A stretch of 41,950 nucleotides of DNA from a virus. Below, piece by piece: positions 8,361 to 16,700 of this stretch (positions are counted from its first letter, which is position 1; each line of letters starts with the position of its first letter). Where the stretch lies: the IMG/VR virus record IMGVR_UViG_3300017963_000420, positions 1-41,950 of that record; one strand, written 5' to 3'. The position numbers were made by a program, and so were the translations under genes. Under the pieces are notes generated by a model. That model was not told the DNA's origin, did no database searches, and saw only the letters and a list, made by a program, of their open reading frames with translations.

Positions 8361-8849
8361 ATGGCCGACGTTGAATTACAACTCCGCAACCTGGGCAATC
8401 TCCAGGACGTGCTGAAAAAGGTGCCGCGCAAGGTCGCGAACAAACACGTCCGCCAGGCGACTGTCGAGGGTGCCAGGCGTGTCCGCGATTACATCAAGGT
8501 CACGGCACCGGTGCGCGACGGGTCGGTCACCGCATACCGCAAGAAACAGCAACGCCCGCCGCCTGGTCGACTGCGCCGCCTGGTGAAAGCGAAAACCAGG
8601 CGCGGCAAACGCGGATACCAAAAGGCGTCCGTCTACTACCCGACGGCAGGCGCGGGCAACGATCCGAAAAATGCGTTTTATTGGCGGTTCCTGGAGTTCG
8701 GCACGAAGCACATGCCACCGATCCCGTTCGTTAGCGTCGCCGCCGACACGATGTTCCGTCCCGTCGTCAATCACATCATCAAGCGAATCAACACTGGCGT
8801 CCGCGCGGAAATGTCGGACGCTCGTCGGAATAGGGTGGATAAATTATGA
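8361..8849 (+). CDS. HK97 gp10-like tail completion / neck protein
   Basis: 162 residues, very basic. The pattern of helical N-terminus, VEGARRVRDYIKVTAPVRDG (34-53) and the C-terminal FYWRFLEFGTKHMPPIPFVS (near 106-125) is characteristic of the HK97 gp10 family. It joins tail to head. The start abuts the previous stop codon, and the last four bases overlap the next start (ATGA). Confidence 0.92.
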   Translation: MADVELQLRNLGNLQDVLKKVPRKVANKHVRQATVEGARRVRDYIKVTAPVRDGSVTAYRKKQQRPPPGRLRRLVKAKTRRGKRGYQKASVYYPTAGAGNDPKNAFYWRFLEFGTKHMPPIPFVSVAADTMFRPVVNHIIKRINTGVRAEMSDARRNRVDKL

Positions 8850-9253
8850 CGGTCGAACAAGGATTGGTCGCCGAACTCCTGGCGGATTCAGGTGTTGCCG
8901 CCATCGTCGGAACGAAAGTTCATCCCGGCGCGATACCGCAGGGACAGTCGTTGCCGGCCATCGTTTACAACCGAGTCAGCACGCCGCGCGACGTGACGTT
9001 GAATGGATCGGTCCCGGTCGTCGGGATACGTTTTCGAATCGATTGCTGGCATACTTCCTACGCGCAGGTGAAAGCACTCGCAGACGCGGTTCGCAATGCT
9101 CTGAATGGACTTGCGTTCAGTAGTCCGCGACAACTCGGTTCGGAACCTGTCGACGCTGTTTATTTGATCGAGGAACAGGATTTGCCGGTGTACGACGGCG
9201 ATCAGCGCGATCAGAGGGTGTCCCAGGATTGGATAATCGTTGCAACGGAGTAA
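8846..9253 (+). CDS. Tail terminator / completion protein (DUF3168)
   Basis: 135 residues with the DUF3168 layout: LVAELLADSGVAAIVGTKV near 7-25, the IPQGQSLPAIVYNRVS strand, and a late helix YAQVKALADAVRNALNG. These proteins cap the tail tube and form the interface to the neck. ATG 8846 overlaps the gp10-like stop. It lies directly before the tail tube gene, as usual. Confidence 0.88.
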   Translation: MTVEQGLVAELLADSGVAAIVGTKVHPGAIPQGQSLPAIVYNRVSTPRDVTLNGSVPVVGIRFRIDCWHTSYAQVKALADAVRNALNGLAFSSPRQLGSEPVDAVYLIEEQDLPVYDGDQRDQRVSQDWIIVATE

Positions 9254-9260
9254 TTGAAAA

Positions 9261-9674
9261 ATGGGTGTGTTTAGAGGCACAGGCACGAGTTTCCAGCGAG
9301 GCGACGGCGCTTCGCCGGAAGTTTTTGGAACGGTCGGCGATGTCATCAGCATCAGCGGACCGCAGATCACGAAAGAGGAAATCGAAGTCACGGCGTTGGA
9401 TTCCAGTGCAAAGGAATACATCGGCGCGCTGGATGATCCCGGCGAAATTTCGATGGAACTCAACTGGAACCCGCAGGACACGGAACACGTCAATCTGCGG
9501 GCGGACGCGGAAGGCAACACACAAAGGAACTACCGGATCGTGTGGGGCGACGTGAGTTCGACGCAGGCAGATTTCAACGCCGAAGTGATGGAATTTTCCA
9601 TCAACACCGAACCGAACGACGCAGTGAAAGCGTCGGTCCGTTTGAAAATCAACGGCGCGATCACCTGGTCGTAA
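9261..9674 (+). CDS. Major tail tube protein
   Basis: 137 residues, acidic and beta-rich, with GVFRGTGTSFQRGDG at the start, the strand pair QITKEEIEVTALDSSAKEYI (35-54) and a loop GALDDPGEISMELNW typical of Phage_tail_2-type tube proteins. It should polymerise around the tape measure. Position between the terminator and chaperone genes is canonical. The short preceding gap holds a weak AATTGAAAA leader with no strong ribosome site. Confidence 0.9.
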   Translation: MGVFRGTGTSFQRGDGASPEVFGTVGDVISISGPQITKEEIEVTALDSSAKEYIGALDDPGEISMELNWNPQDTEHVNLRADAEGNTQRNYRIVWGDVSSTQADFNAEVMEFSINTEPNDAVKASVRLKINGAITWS

Positions 9675-9694
9675 ATCGAGGAAACTAAATCGAA

Positions 9695-10054
9695 ATGAAG
9701 GTACTGACACGCGACGCGATTCTCGGCGCGGAAGATTTGAAACGGGAACGCGTGGAAGTGCCCGAATGGGGTGGCGCAGTCTTTGTCCAGGAACTAACCG
9801 GCCAGGATCGCGACGAGTGGGAATCTTCCATCGTCAGCATCCAGGGAACCGAGGCAAAGATTGACTCCCGCAACTTACGGGCAAAATTGGTTTCACTTTG
9901 TGTCGTGGACGAGGATGGCAAACGCCTATTCACGACAAAGGATGTTCAGGCATTAGGACGCAAGTCCGCCGCCGCACTTGATCGGATCGTGGAAGTTTCC
10001 AAGCGGATGTCGGCACTGAACGACGACACCCTGGAGAATTTGGGAAACGATTAA
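9695..10054 (+). CDS. Tail assembly chaperone, short form (lambda gpG-like)
   Basis: 119 residues, acidic and helical, located between the tube and tape-measure genes. The normal product ends at TAA 10052-10054. A GGGAAAC slippery heptamer lies four codons before the end, and the -1 frame continues to 10311, so this is the short partner of a frameshifted pair like lambda G/GT. It would coat the tape measure before tube assembly. GAGG at 9678-9681 is a distant ribosome site. Confidence 0.85.
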   Translation: MKVLTRDAILGAEDLKRERVEVPEWGGAVFVQELTGQDRDEWESSIVSIQGTEAKIDSRNLRAKLVSLCVVDEDGKRLFTTKDVQALGRKSAAALDRIVEVSKRMSALNDDTLENLGND

Positions 10055-10311
10055 AGGGCAGTCCGTTTCGCCGGTTTTGTTTTTACCTGGCGATGCAACT
10101 CGGAATGACGGTGCCGGAACTGCTCGCCAGGACATCGAGTTCAGAATTGTCCGAGTGGATGGCGTATTTTCTGTTGAGTAACGCCGAACAGGAACCGAAG
10201 CAATCCAAGGATGATCAGATCGCGAGGTTAAAGGCAGCAAGTGGCGAACGCAGCGGACATCATCGTCAACCTGGTCGCGAAAACGGCGAGGTTCGAACGG
10301 GGAATCAATAG
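9695..10311 (+). CDS. Tail assembly chaperone, long G-T form by -1 frameshift (9695..10048 joined to 10048..10311)
   Basis: Predicted fusion of 205 residues: 118 residues of the short form, then, after a one-base backward slip on GGGAAAC, 87 residues in the -1 frame. The T part contains FYLAMQLGMTVPELLARTSS and LSEWMAYFLL, a DUF4035-like pattern known from T domains, which recruit the tube protein. The -1 frame has no credible start of its own: the ATG at 10093 has no ribosome site and lies inside the conserved motif. Its end overlaps the tape-measure start by 71 bases. Confidence 0.75.
10042..10048 (+). other. Slippery heptamer for programmed -1 frameshift
   Basis: GGGAAAC is phased as G GGA AAC in the zero frame, exactly the X XXY YYZ arrangement needed for tandem slippage. 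Lambda uses GGGAAAG at the same place in G/GT. The zero-frame stop follows two codons later. Confidence 0.75.
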
Positions 10312-12097
10312 GGCAAACCGTCGCCTGGGCACGATGGCGAAGGCAGCGCGGACGACTCAGTTCGCGATCAAATCACTTGCCGCTGGTCTCCTGGCGTTGG
10401 GTGCCGGGCGGATCGCCAGCGTCGCCAGGCAGCAATTGCAACTAGCCGCGAACCTGGATCGCGTCGCCAACACCGTCGGGTTCACCGTCGAGCAAATCCA
10501 GGAACTTCGATTCGCATCCGAACAATTGCAAATCCAGACCAACGTCCTGGACCTGGGTTTGCAGCGATTCTCCAGGCGGTTGGGCGAGGCCGCGCAGAAC
10601 ACTGGAGAACTCCTGACCGTCGCCAACCAGTACGGCGTCACACTCCGCAATTCCGACGGGTCGATGCGCGACAACATCGATCTCCTGGGCGACTTCGCCG
10701 AAATCATTTCGAAGACGACCGACGAACAGGAGCAATTGCGGATTGCGTTCAAACTGTTCGACTCGGAAGGCGCGTCCCTGGTCCAGCTATTGCGCCAGGG
10801 TCGATCCGGCCTTGATAGCTTCCGCCAGGGTGCCCGCGACCTGGGTGTCGTGGTCGACGCATCACTGATCGAAAAGGCAACCGAGGCCGAAAAGGAAATC
10901 GACGCGATGGCGTCGGTCCTGCGGGCGAAACTCCTGGTCGCCGTCACCGAGAACATCGAACCGATGTTGGAACTGGCGGAAGCGACGACAAAGGTCGCCG
11001 AATTCGCCCTGGACGCTGCGGCGGCATTCTCCAGGTTTGCCCAGGGATTGGGCGAGACGTTCGCGGAGGCCATCGTTGGCAACGTCGACGGCATGGACGC
11101 ACTGATCGAGGAAATCCGCGAACTAGAGGCGACCATCAACAAGGCGGAAGGAAGCGGAAAGTTTTACATCCCGATTTCGCCGGAACAATTGGCAGCGACG
11201 AAATCCCGCCTGGACTTCCTGAACGCTGCGTTCACGCAATCGTTGCTGGAATCAGCGAACGAATTTCAACGCCGGGCAGCGGAAGCGCGCCGCCAGGTGG
11301 CATTGTTCGAAAACGCAGCACCGGACGCGACACCGGTCGCGACGGACGTGTTCGGCGAAGTCGCCGAGGTTGACATCACCGACACGTTGTTGCGCGTCAA
11401 CCGGGTAATGAAGGATCGCCAGCGGATCGCCGCGTTGATTCAGCAGACCAGGACGCAAGAGGAAACGATTCTGGCGAACATCCGGTTCGTCACTGAACAG
11501 ATTCACAAGGGCGAAGGCGACATCAATCAACTATTGGAGGTCCGCGCCCGCCTGTTTGACGACTTGCAGGAAGCACTAGACAAAAACCTGGATGGGATGA
11601 CCGAACTGGAGGAATTCGGCGTCCAGGCAGCGCGCAACATGCAAACGGCGATGGCCGATTTCATCGCGAGCGGTGCCGATGGGTTCGACAATCTGTTGCA
11701 GAATTTCCGGAACATGCTGATCCGCATGGTGGCCGAACTCCTGGCGCGGAAAATCCTGTTGTCATTCCTGGGCGGACTGGCGGGCGGAACTGGACCGCTG
11801 GCCGACTTCGCATCGTCCGTCCTGAAACCGCTGACGGGTCGCGCATCGGGCGGACCGGTGTCCACCGGAAACGCGTTCCTGGTCGGCGAGCGAGGACCGG
11901 AACTGTTCGTCCCAAGTACGAACGGCAGCATCGTCCCAGGCGGCAGCATGGGCAACCAGGTTGTGATCAATCAGACCAACGTGTTCAACAACGACGGTGC
12001 AGTGCGTGCCGAGGACATGGTTCCGCTCCTGGAGGAAAACAGTCGCAAGATGAAATCGGAATTCCTGGATGAACTCGACCGGAGGGCGTTCGCGTGA
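10241..12097 (+). CDS. Tail tape measure protein
   Basis: 618 residues from GTG 10241, inside the end of the T frame. The protein is largely helical, with an N-terminal GINRANRRLGTMAKAARTTQ segment, a hydrophobic stretch SLAAGLLALGAG near 43-54, long coiled-coil regions, a late hydrophobic part (NMLIRMVAELLARKILLSFLG) and the C-terminal GGPVSTGNAFLVGERGPELF, which is typical of lambda-like tape measures. At about 0.15 nm per residue the tail would be near 90 nm. No lysozyme or peptidase domain is visible. It ends in an overlap with the next gene. Confidence 0.93.
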   Translation: MANAADIIVNLVAKTARFERGINRANRRLGTMAKAARTTQFAIKSLAAGLLALGAGRIASVARQQLQLAANLDRVANTVGFTVEQIQELRFASEQLQIQTNVLDLGLQRFSRRLGEAAQNTGELLTVANQYGVTLRNSDGSMRDNIDLLGDFAEIISKTTDEQEQLRIAFKLFDSEGASLVQLLRQGRSGLDSFRQGARDLGVVVDASLIEKATEAEKEIDAMASVLRAKLLVAVTENIEPMLELAEATTKVAEFALDAAAAFSRFAQGLGETFAEAIVGNVDGMDALIEEIRELEATINKAEGSGKFYIPISPEQLAATKSRLDFLNAAFTQSLLESANEFQRRAAEARRQVALFENAAPDATPVATDVFGEVAEVDITDTLLRVNRVMKDRQRIAALIQQTRTQEETILANIRFVTEQIHKGEGDINQLLEVRARLFDDLQEALDKNLDGMTELEEFGVQAARNMQTAMADFIASGADGFDNLLQNFRNMLIRMVAELLARKILLSFLGGLAGGTGPLADFASSVLKPLTGRASGGPVSTGNAFLVGERGPELFVPSTNGSIVPGGSMGNQVVINQTNVFNNDGAVRAEDMVPLLEENSRKMKSEFLDELDRRAFA

Positions 12098-12726
12098 GTG
12101 TCTACGATCTGACAATCGTCCCGAACAGTCTGCAAATGTCCCTGGAGACGCAATCCGCACTGTTCCCGTCGCCGCTGATCGCGAGCGCGCAAACCCTGGA
12201 TCGCGGTGGACAAAAATGGCGAGCGGTCCTGTCGTACATCAACATGACGACCGCCGACCGCGCGACCCTGATGGCGTTGATCGCCAGATTGCGCGGCCAG
12301 GCGCACCGGGTACGCATCCCGGCGCACGACAATCCCGCTCGTGGTTTCTACGGCGGCACGCCCCTGGTCAATGGCGCGTCACAGACCGGTTCGACTCTGA
12401 ACGTCGACGGTGTTGGCACGCAAGCGAATTGGATTCGCGCTGGCGATTACTTCAGCGTCGACGTAAACGGTGAACATGAATTGAAAATGGCGACGACGGA
12501 CGCGGACGCCAGCGGCGGGTCCATCACCTTAAATTTCGAACCACGGTTGCGCGAATCACCGCTGAACAATGCGGCGATATACGTCCAGGATGGATCGCTG
12601 CCGACGCCGACCGGCGTGTTCGTCCTGGAGGGCGACACACACGGATGGTCGTCAAAACCGTGGATCGACAAACCGATCAGTGATTTCCAGATGCGACTGA
12701 TCGAGGACGTGTTCGCGACGCAATGA
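12094..12726 (+). CDS. Tail tip protein after the tape measure (distal-tail/hub candidate)
   Basis: 210 residues, beta-rich, overlapping the tape-measure stop by 4 bases. It contains LETQSALFPSPLIASAQTLD, a central RVRIPAHDNPARG segment and a C-terminal TPTGVFVLEGDTHGWSSKPW that reads like a decorated beta-sandwich. By order (tape measure, two beta proteins, NlpC/P60-like, large tip protein) it corresponds to the distal-tail or gene-transfer-agent gp12-type position. The family is inferred from position more than from motifs. Confidence 0.7.
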   Translation: MSVYDLTIVPNSLQMSLETQSALFPSPLIASAQTLDRGGQKWRAVLSYINMTTADRATLMALIARLRGQAHRVRIPAHDNPARGFYGGTPLVNGASQTGSTLNVDGVGTQANWIRAGDYFSVDVNGEHELKMATTDADASGGSITLNFEPRLRESPLNNAAIYVQDGSLPTPTGVFVLEGDTHGWSSKPWIDKPISDFQMRLIEDVFATQ

Positions 12727-13373
12727 CTTCAAAGCGATCAGTTTCAGCGACAAACGAATCCGGGTTTCTCGACCAGGTTGTCAAAATCGTTTTGTTCGCG
12801 CGTCTGGATTTTTCTTCTGGCGTGCAGCGGTTGCACACGGAAATCGGCGACAAGACGATCACGCACCCGGTACACGGGTCGGAGACGTACACCGGGATCG
12901 GGGATTTCGGTGGTCTATCGTCGGAGGTAGTGGAATCGATTTCCGGTGCACCCGCTGCCCTGTCAATCAGTCTGACAGGCGTCAAATCTGCGTTCATCAA
13001 CGACGCCCTGGTGGACGATTACTTTCGAAGGGATGCCGACGTATTGATCGGCCTGGAAAATGCGTCTGGAACGCTTTTGGATGACCCTGAATATCTGTTC
13101 AGCGGATTCATGGACAAGGTTGATATTGTCCTGCAACGCGGCCTGGCGCAGATGACCCTGGTGTGCGAGTCCAGGGGAACGAACTTGCTGGAGGCACCCG
13201 ACCAGCGTTTCACCGACGAGGATAAACAGGCCGAAGTGTCCGGCGACCTGGCCGGCGAATACATTTTCCGCATGGAGGATTTGAACCTGTCCTGGGGCAA
13301 GTACGGCGCGACGCTCGCCGGTGCCGGTCGAGGCGGTCGCGGTCGCGGCGGCGGCGGAAGGCGACGCAAATGA
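12723..13373 (+). CDS. Tail tip/hub protein (DUF2163-like by position)
   Basis: 216 residues. The N-terminus contains VVKIVLFARLDFSSGVQRLHTE, then PVHGSETYTGIGDFGGLS, resembling proteins that open with 'surface measured on a ring' patterns such as DUF2163 or lambda gpL-like tip components. The C-terminus is odd: about 20 residues made almost only of Gly and Arg (near 198-216). This basic tail may contact DNA or the tape measure. Overlaps both neighbours by 4 bases. Confidence 0.65.
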   Translation: MTSKRSVSATNESGFLDQVVKIVLFARLDFSSGVQRLHTEIGDKTITHPVHGSETYTGIGDFGGLSSEVVESISGAPAALSISLTGVKSAFINDALVDDYFRRDADVLIGLENASGTLLDDPEYLFSGFMDKVDIVLQRGLAQMTLVCESRGTNLLEAPDQRFTDEDKQAEVSGDLAGEYIFRMEDLNLSWGKYGATLAGAGRGGRGRGGGGRRRK

Positions 13374-13747
13374 ACGTTCAGGCATTGTCCAACTACATGG
13401 CGGCGGTCGCGACGAAACCGTTTCGCCTGGGCAATTACGACTGCGTGCGGTTCGTCGCTGAATGTCTCCTGGTCGGATGGGACAGGGATTACCGGGACGC
13501 CCTGGGATACCTGGATCGGCGTTCAGCGGTGACCAGGTTGCGTCGTGATGGCGGTTTGCCGGAAGCGGTCGACAAGGTGTTGGGCGAGCGCATCGATTGG
13601 CAGGATTTGAAACCTGGCGACGTGGCGTTTTTCGATGATCCGCACGCGACCATCGGCCTGGTGATGCCTGGATACGTGGCGATCAAAACCGGGCGGTCGA
13701 TCCTGCGGATTCTCCCGGAATACTGCGAATTCGGTTGGAGGTCATAA
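13370..13747 (+). CDS. NlpC/P60-like tail peptidase homologue (DUF6950-like)
   Basis: 125 residues. A Cys in NYDCVRFVAECL (near 22-33) and a His in FFDDPHATIGLVMPGYVAI (near 82-100) are spaced as the Cys-His pair of a compact NlpC/P60 or DUF6950 domain, and a KPGDVAFFDD segment leads into the His. It lies directly before the large tip protein, as lambda gpK and gene-transfer-agent gp14 do. It probably cleaves peptidoglycan peptides during entry or assists tip assembly. Activity cannot be judged from sequence. Confidence 0.75.
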   Translation: MNVQALSNYMAAVATKPFRLGNYDCVRFVAECLLVGWDRDYRDALGYLDRRSAVTRLRRDGGLPEAVDKVLGERIDWQDLKPGDVAFFDDPHATIGLVMPGYVAIKTGRSILRILPEYCEFGWRS

Positions 13748-16700
13748 GTGGGCGGGTTTTTCGCGGCAGCGGCAAAATTCTTTGTGGCAGTGTTCGTCGG
13801 CGCTGGTGCCGGCGCGTCCGCTGCCTACGTGTTCGCCGTCAACGTCGCCCGCCTGGGGTTGCTCGCACTGACCGCGAAACTGGCGGCACCGAAACTCGAC
13901 TTCACTGACAAGGCGCGGAACAAAGCGTTGACGTTGCGCGACACCATCGCGCCGCAAAATTTCATCTATGGCGAGGACATGGTTTCCGGTCCGGTGATAT
14001 TCGGCAACGTCGCTGGCACCGACAACCGGGATTTGTACTACATGGTGGCCATCGCCGGGCACGAGGTCGATTCCGTCCAGGCGTATCGCATTGACGACAT
14101 CGACATCGACCTGGCCGATCTGTCCGGCAGCGAGGACGGAACCGTCAACGCCGGCAAGTTCAACGGCGTGATGGAAATCGAGTTCCTACACGGCGAGTCC
14201 ACGCAGGCAGCGTCGACACTTTTGAACACCGCGTTCGGATCACTGTGGACCGCCAATCACACGGCGCGCGGTTGGGCGACGATGGTTTTCAAAATGACCA
14301 TCGACGAAACGAACGACACGGCATACGAAAACGGCGTGCCGCGAAACTTCCGCGTCCTGGTCCGTGGTCGCCAGGTTTACGATCCGCGCCTGGACACGTC
14401 ACCTGGTGCGAACCCGACGAATCCGTCATATATCGCCTGGTCGGAAAACCCTGCCCTGGCGCTGGCGGATTACATCATGGACGACAAATTCGGAATGCGC
14501 GAAGACGCGTCCCGGATCGATTGGGACATGGTTGTCACCGCCGCCAACGTTTGCGACCAGACCGTTTCGGTTCCTGCGCCAGTCAATTCGCAAAAGCGAT
14601 ACACCATCAACGGCACGTTCAGCGCGAACGAGTCCAGGCGCGATGTCCGCGATTCCCTGGTCAACGCCATGATGGGACGCATGGTGTTTTCGCAAGGTCT
14701 TTGGAAAATGTGGGCGGGCGATACGGTGTCCGCCGATGTCACCCTGACCGAAGCGAATTTAGCCGGATCGATTCAACTCCAGGCCAGCGCCAGTTCGAAA
14801 GATAGATACAACCGCGTGCGCGGAAAGTTCGTGGACAAAGAGCGGAAATATACCGCCAGCGCGTACCCGGAAGTCCGCAACAGTGCATACGTCACGGAAG
14901 ACGGCGGCGAGGTCCGCGAACTGGTCGCCGATTTCACGACCGTCCAACAGGAATACGAGGCGCAGCGCAACGCAATAATCATGCTGCGGAAGTCCAGGAA
15001 TCAACGCGTCCTGATTTTCGAAGGCAACTGGTCCTGTTTCCGCATCCAACCTGGCGCGACGGTTTCCCTGGATATTGACGAACTCGGATTCGCCGGCGAA
15101 AAGTTTTTCGTGACCGAATGGAAATTCGGACCGAACGGAATTTCGCTGACGATGGTCGAGGAATCGGATTCCGACTGGAACGATCCACTCGTCGGCGACT
15201 ACACCACCAGGAGTCGCACCGGGACACTGAATTTCGCGGACCAGGCGGTCCAGGCACCGACGCTCGTGTCCGTGACGGCAGTCTATGGCGGCGCGTTGAT
15301 TTCCTGGACGAACCCTGCCCAGGCAACGTTCAGTCACATCGAAATATGGGTGGCGAACGAAAACGTCCGTGGTTCCGCGCTCCTGGTCGGCACCAGTCAA
15401 GGAACGACGTTTTACGACAACGTGTCCAGTCCGGAACGGGAACGGTACTACTGGATCAGGGCGGTCAACGTCGACGGCAAGGTGTCCGATTGGGACCCGG
15501 ATTTGACGACGACGACATTCACCGCGTTTCCGTTGATCCAGCCGCGACCCATCGTGCCCGATCCGTACATCCGCCAGGGATCGTCGTTGTGGGATTTGGT
15601 TCAGGGCGCGTCGTACTCGGTGGGCACCGGCACCGACGGCACCGACACGGTTCGCCTGTCGCCGGGTGTTAGTGACTTCGCCGCTGCCGAGTTCGTGAAG
15701 CGTCGCGGACCGAACGAGTGGGACGCCCTGGCATACAACGGCATGGTGATCGAGGTCCGTCACCGCGTCCAAATGTTGACGCAACCAGGCGGATCGTATT
15801 CCGGTCACGGCATCAAGTTCCGCGCCATCGTCACGGACGAGGGTTCACCGGAGAATCGGACCACGTACCTGGGCAAAGGCGGTCACGGATTCGATAACAC
15901 CAGTTCGGCGGGTGTCTGGTACGACGCCGTAGACACCATTTACATCGATCAAGAGGAAAACGAAACGCCGCCGCGATTCATCACGATCCAGGCATTCGCC
16001 GGCAAAAACATCGGTGGCACCCTGGCGCTTGATTTTGTGGAGGCCAGCGTTGTCGGTCCGTTGTTCGCGCCGAACCTAAGCACAGACGAAGGCAGGCCGG
16101 TCGGCCTGGTGCCTGATCCGACCGATTACGACAATCCGCAAAAGGACGGCATTCTGTCGGCGGACGGCAAATGGAAGGCAGCGCCAGGCGGCAAACTGAC
16201 TTCCAGGTTCACGTTCGACACGACGACGACAAGTGGCGACCCAGGCAGCGGGGAGGTCCGGTTCAACAACGCGACCCTGGCGAGCGTCACGAATATCTAC
16301 GTCAGCGCGACGACCGAATCCGACATCGACATGGACAACGTGTTCGGAATGCTCGTCGCCGGAAATCGAATCTACTGGCAAAACGGCACCGGTTTCAGTG
16401 ACGTTGCGGTGTTCCAGGTCAGCGGCGCACCAACGGACAACACTGGATGGTGGACGATCCCGGTCACAGTCGTTGACAGCAATGGATCGGTGCCAGGCGG
16501 CGCGGTTGCCGAACAAATGTTCGCGATTGACTGGAACGTCGACACCAGCGGCGGCAGCGGACCGGCAGGTACAACGGCGGGCGCGATCCAAACCTGGGAC
16601 ACCAGTGTTTCGCCGGACGCCTGGACGGAGGAAACCACCGTCCGCGTCGTGTCCGGTCAATTGCGGATATACGACGGACTTGGAACCGATTACCTGGGAG

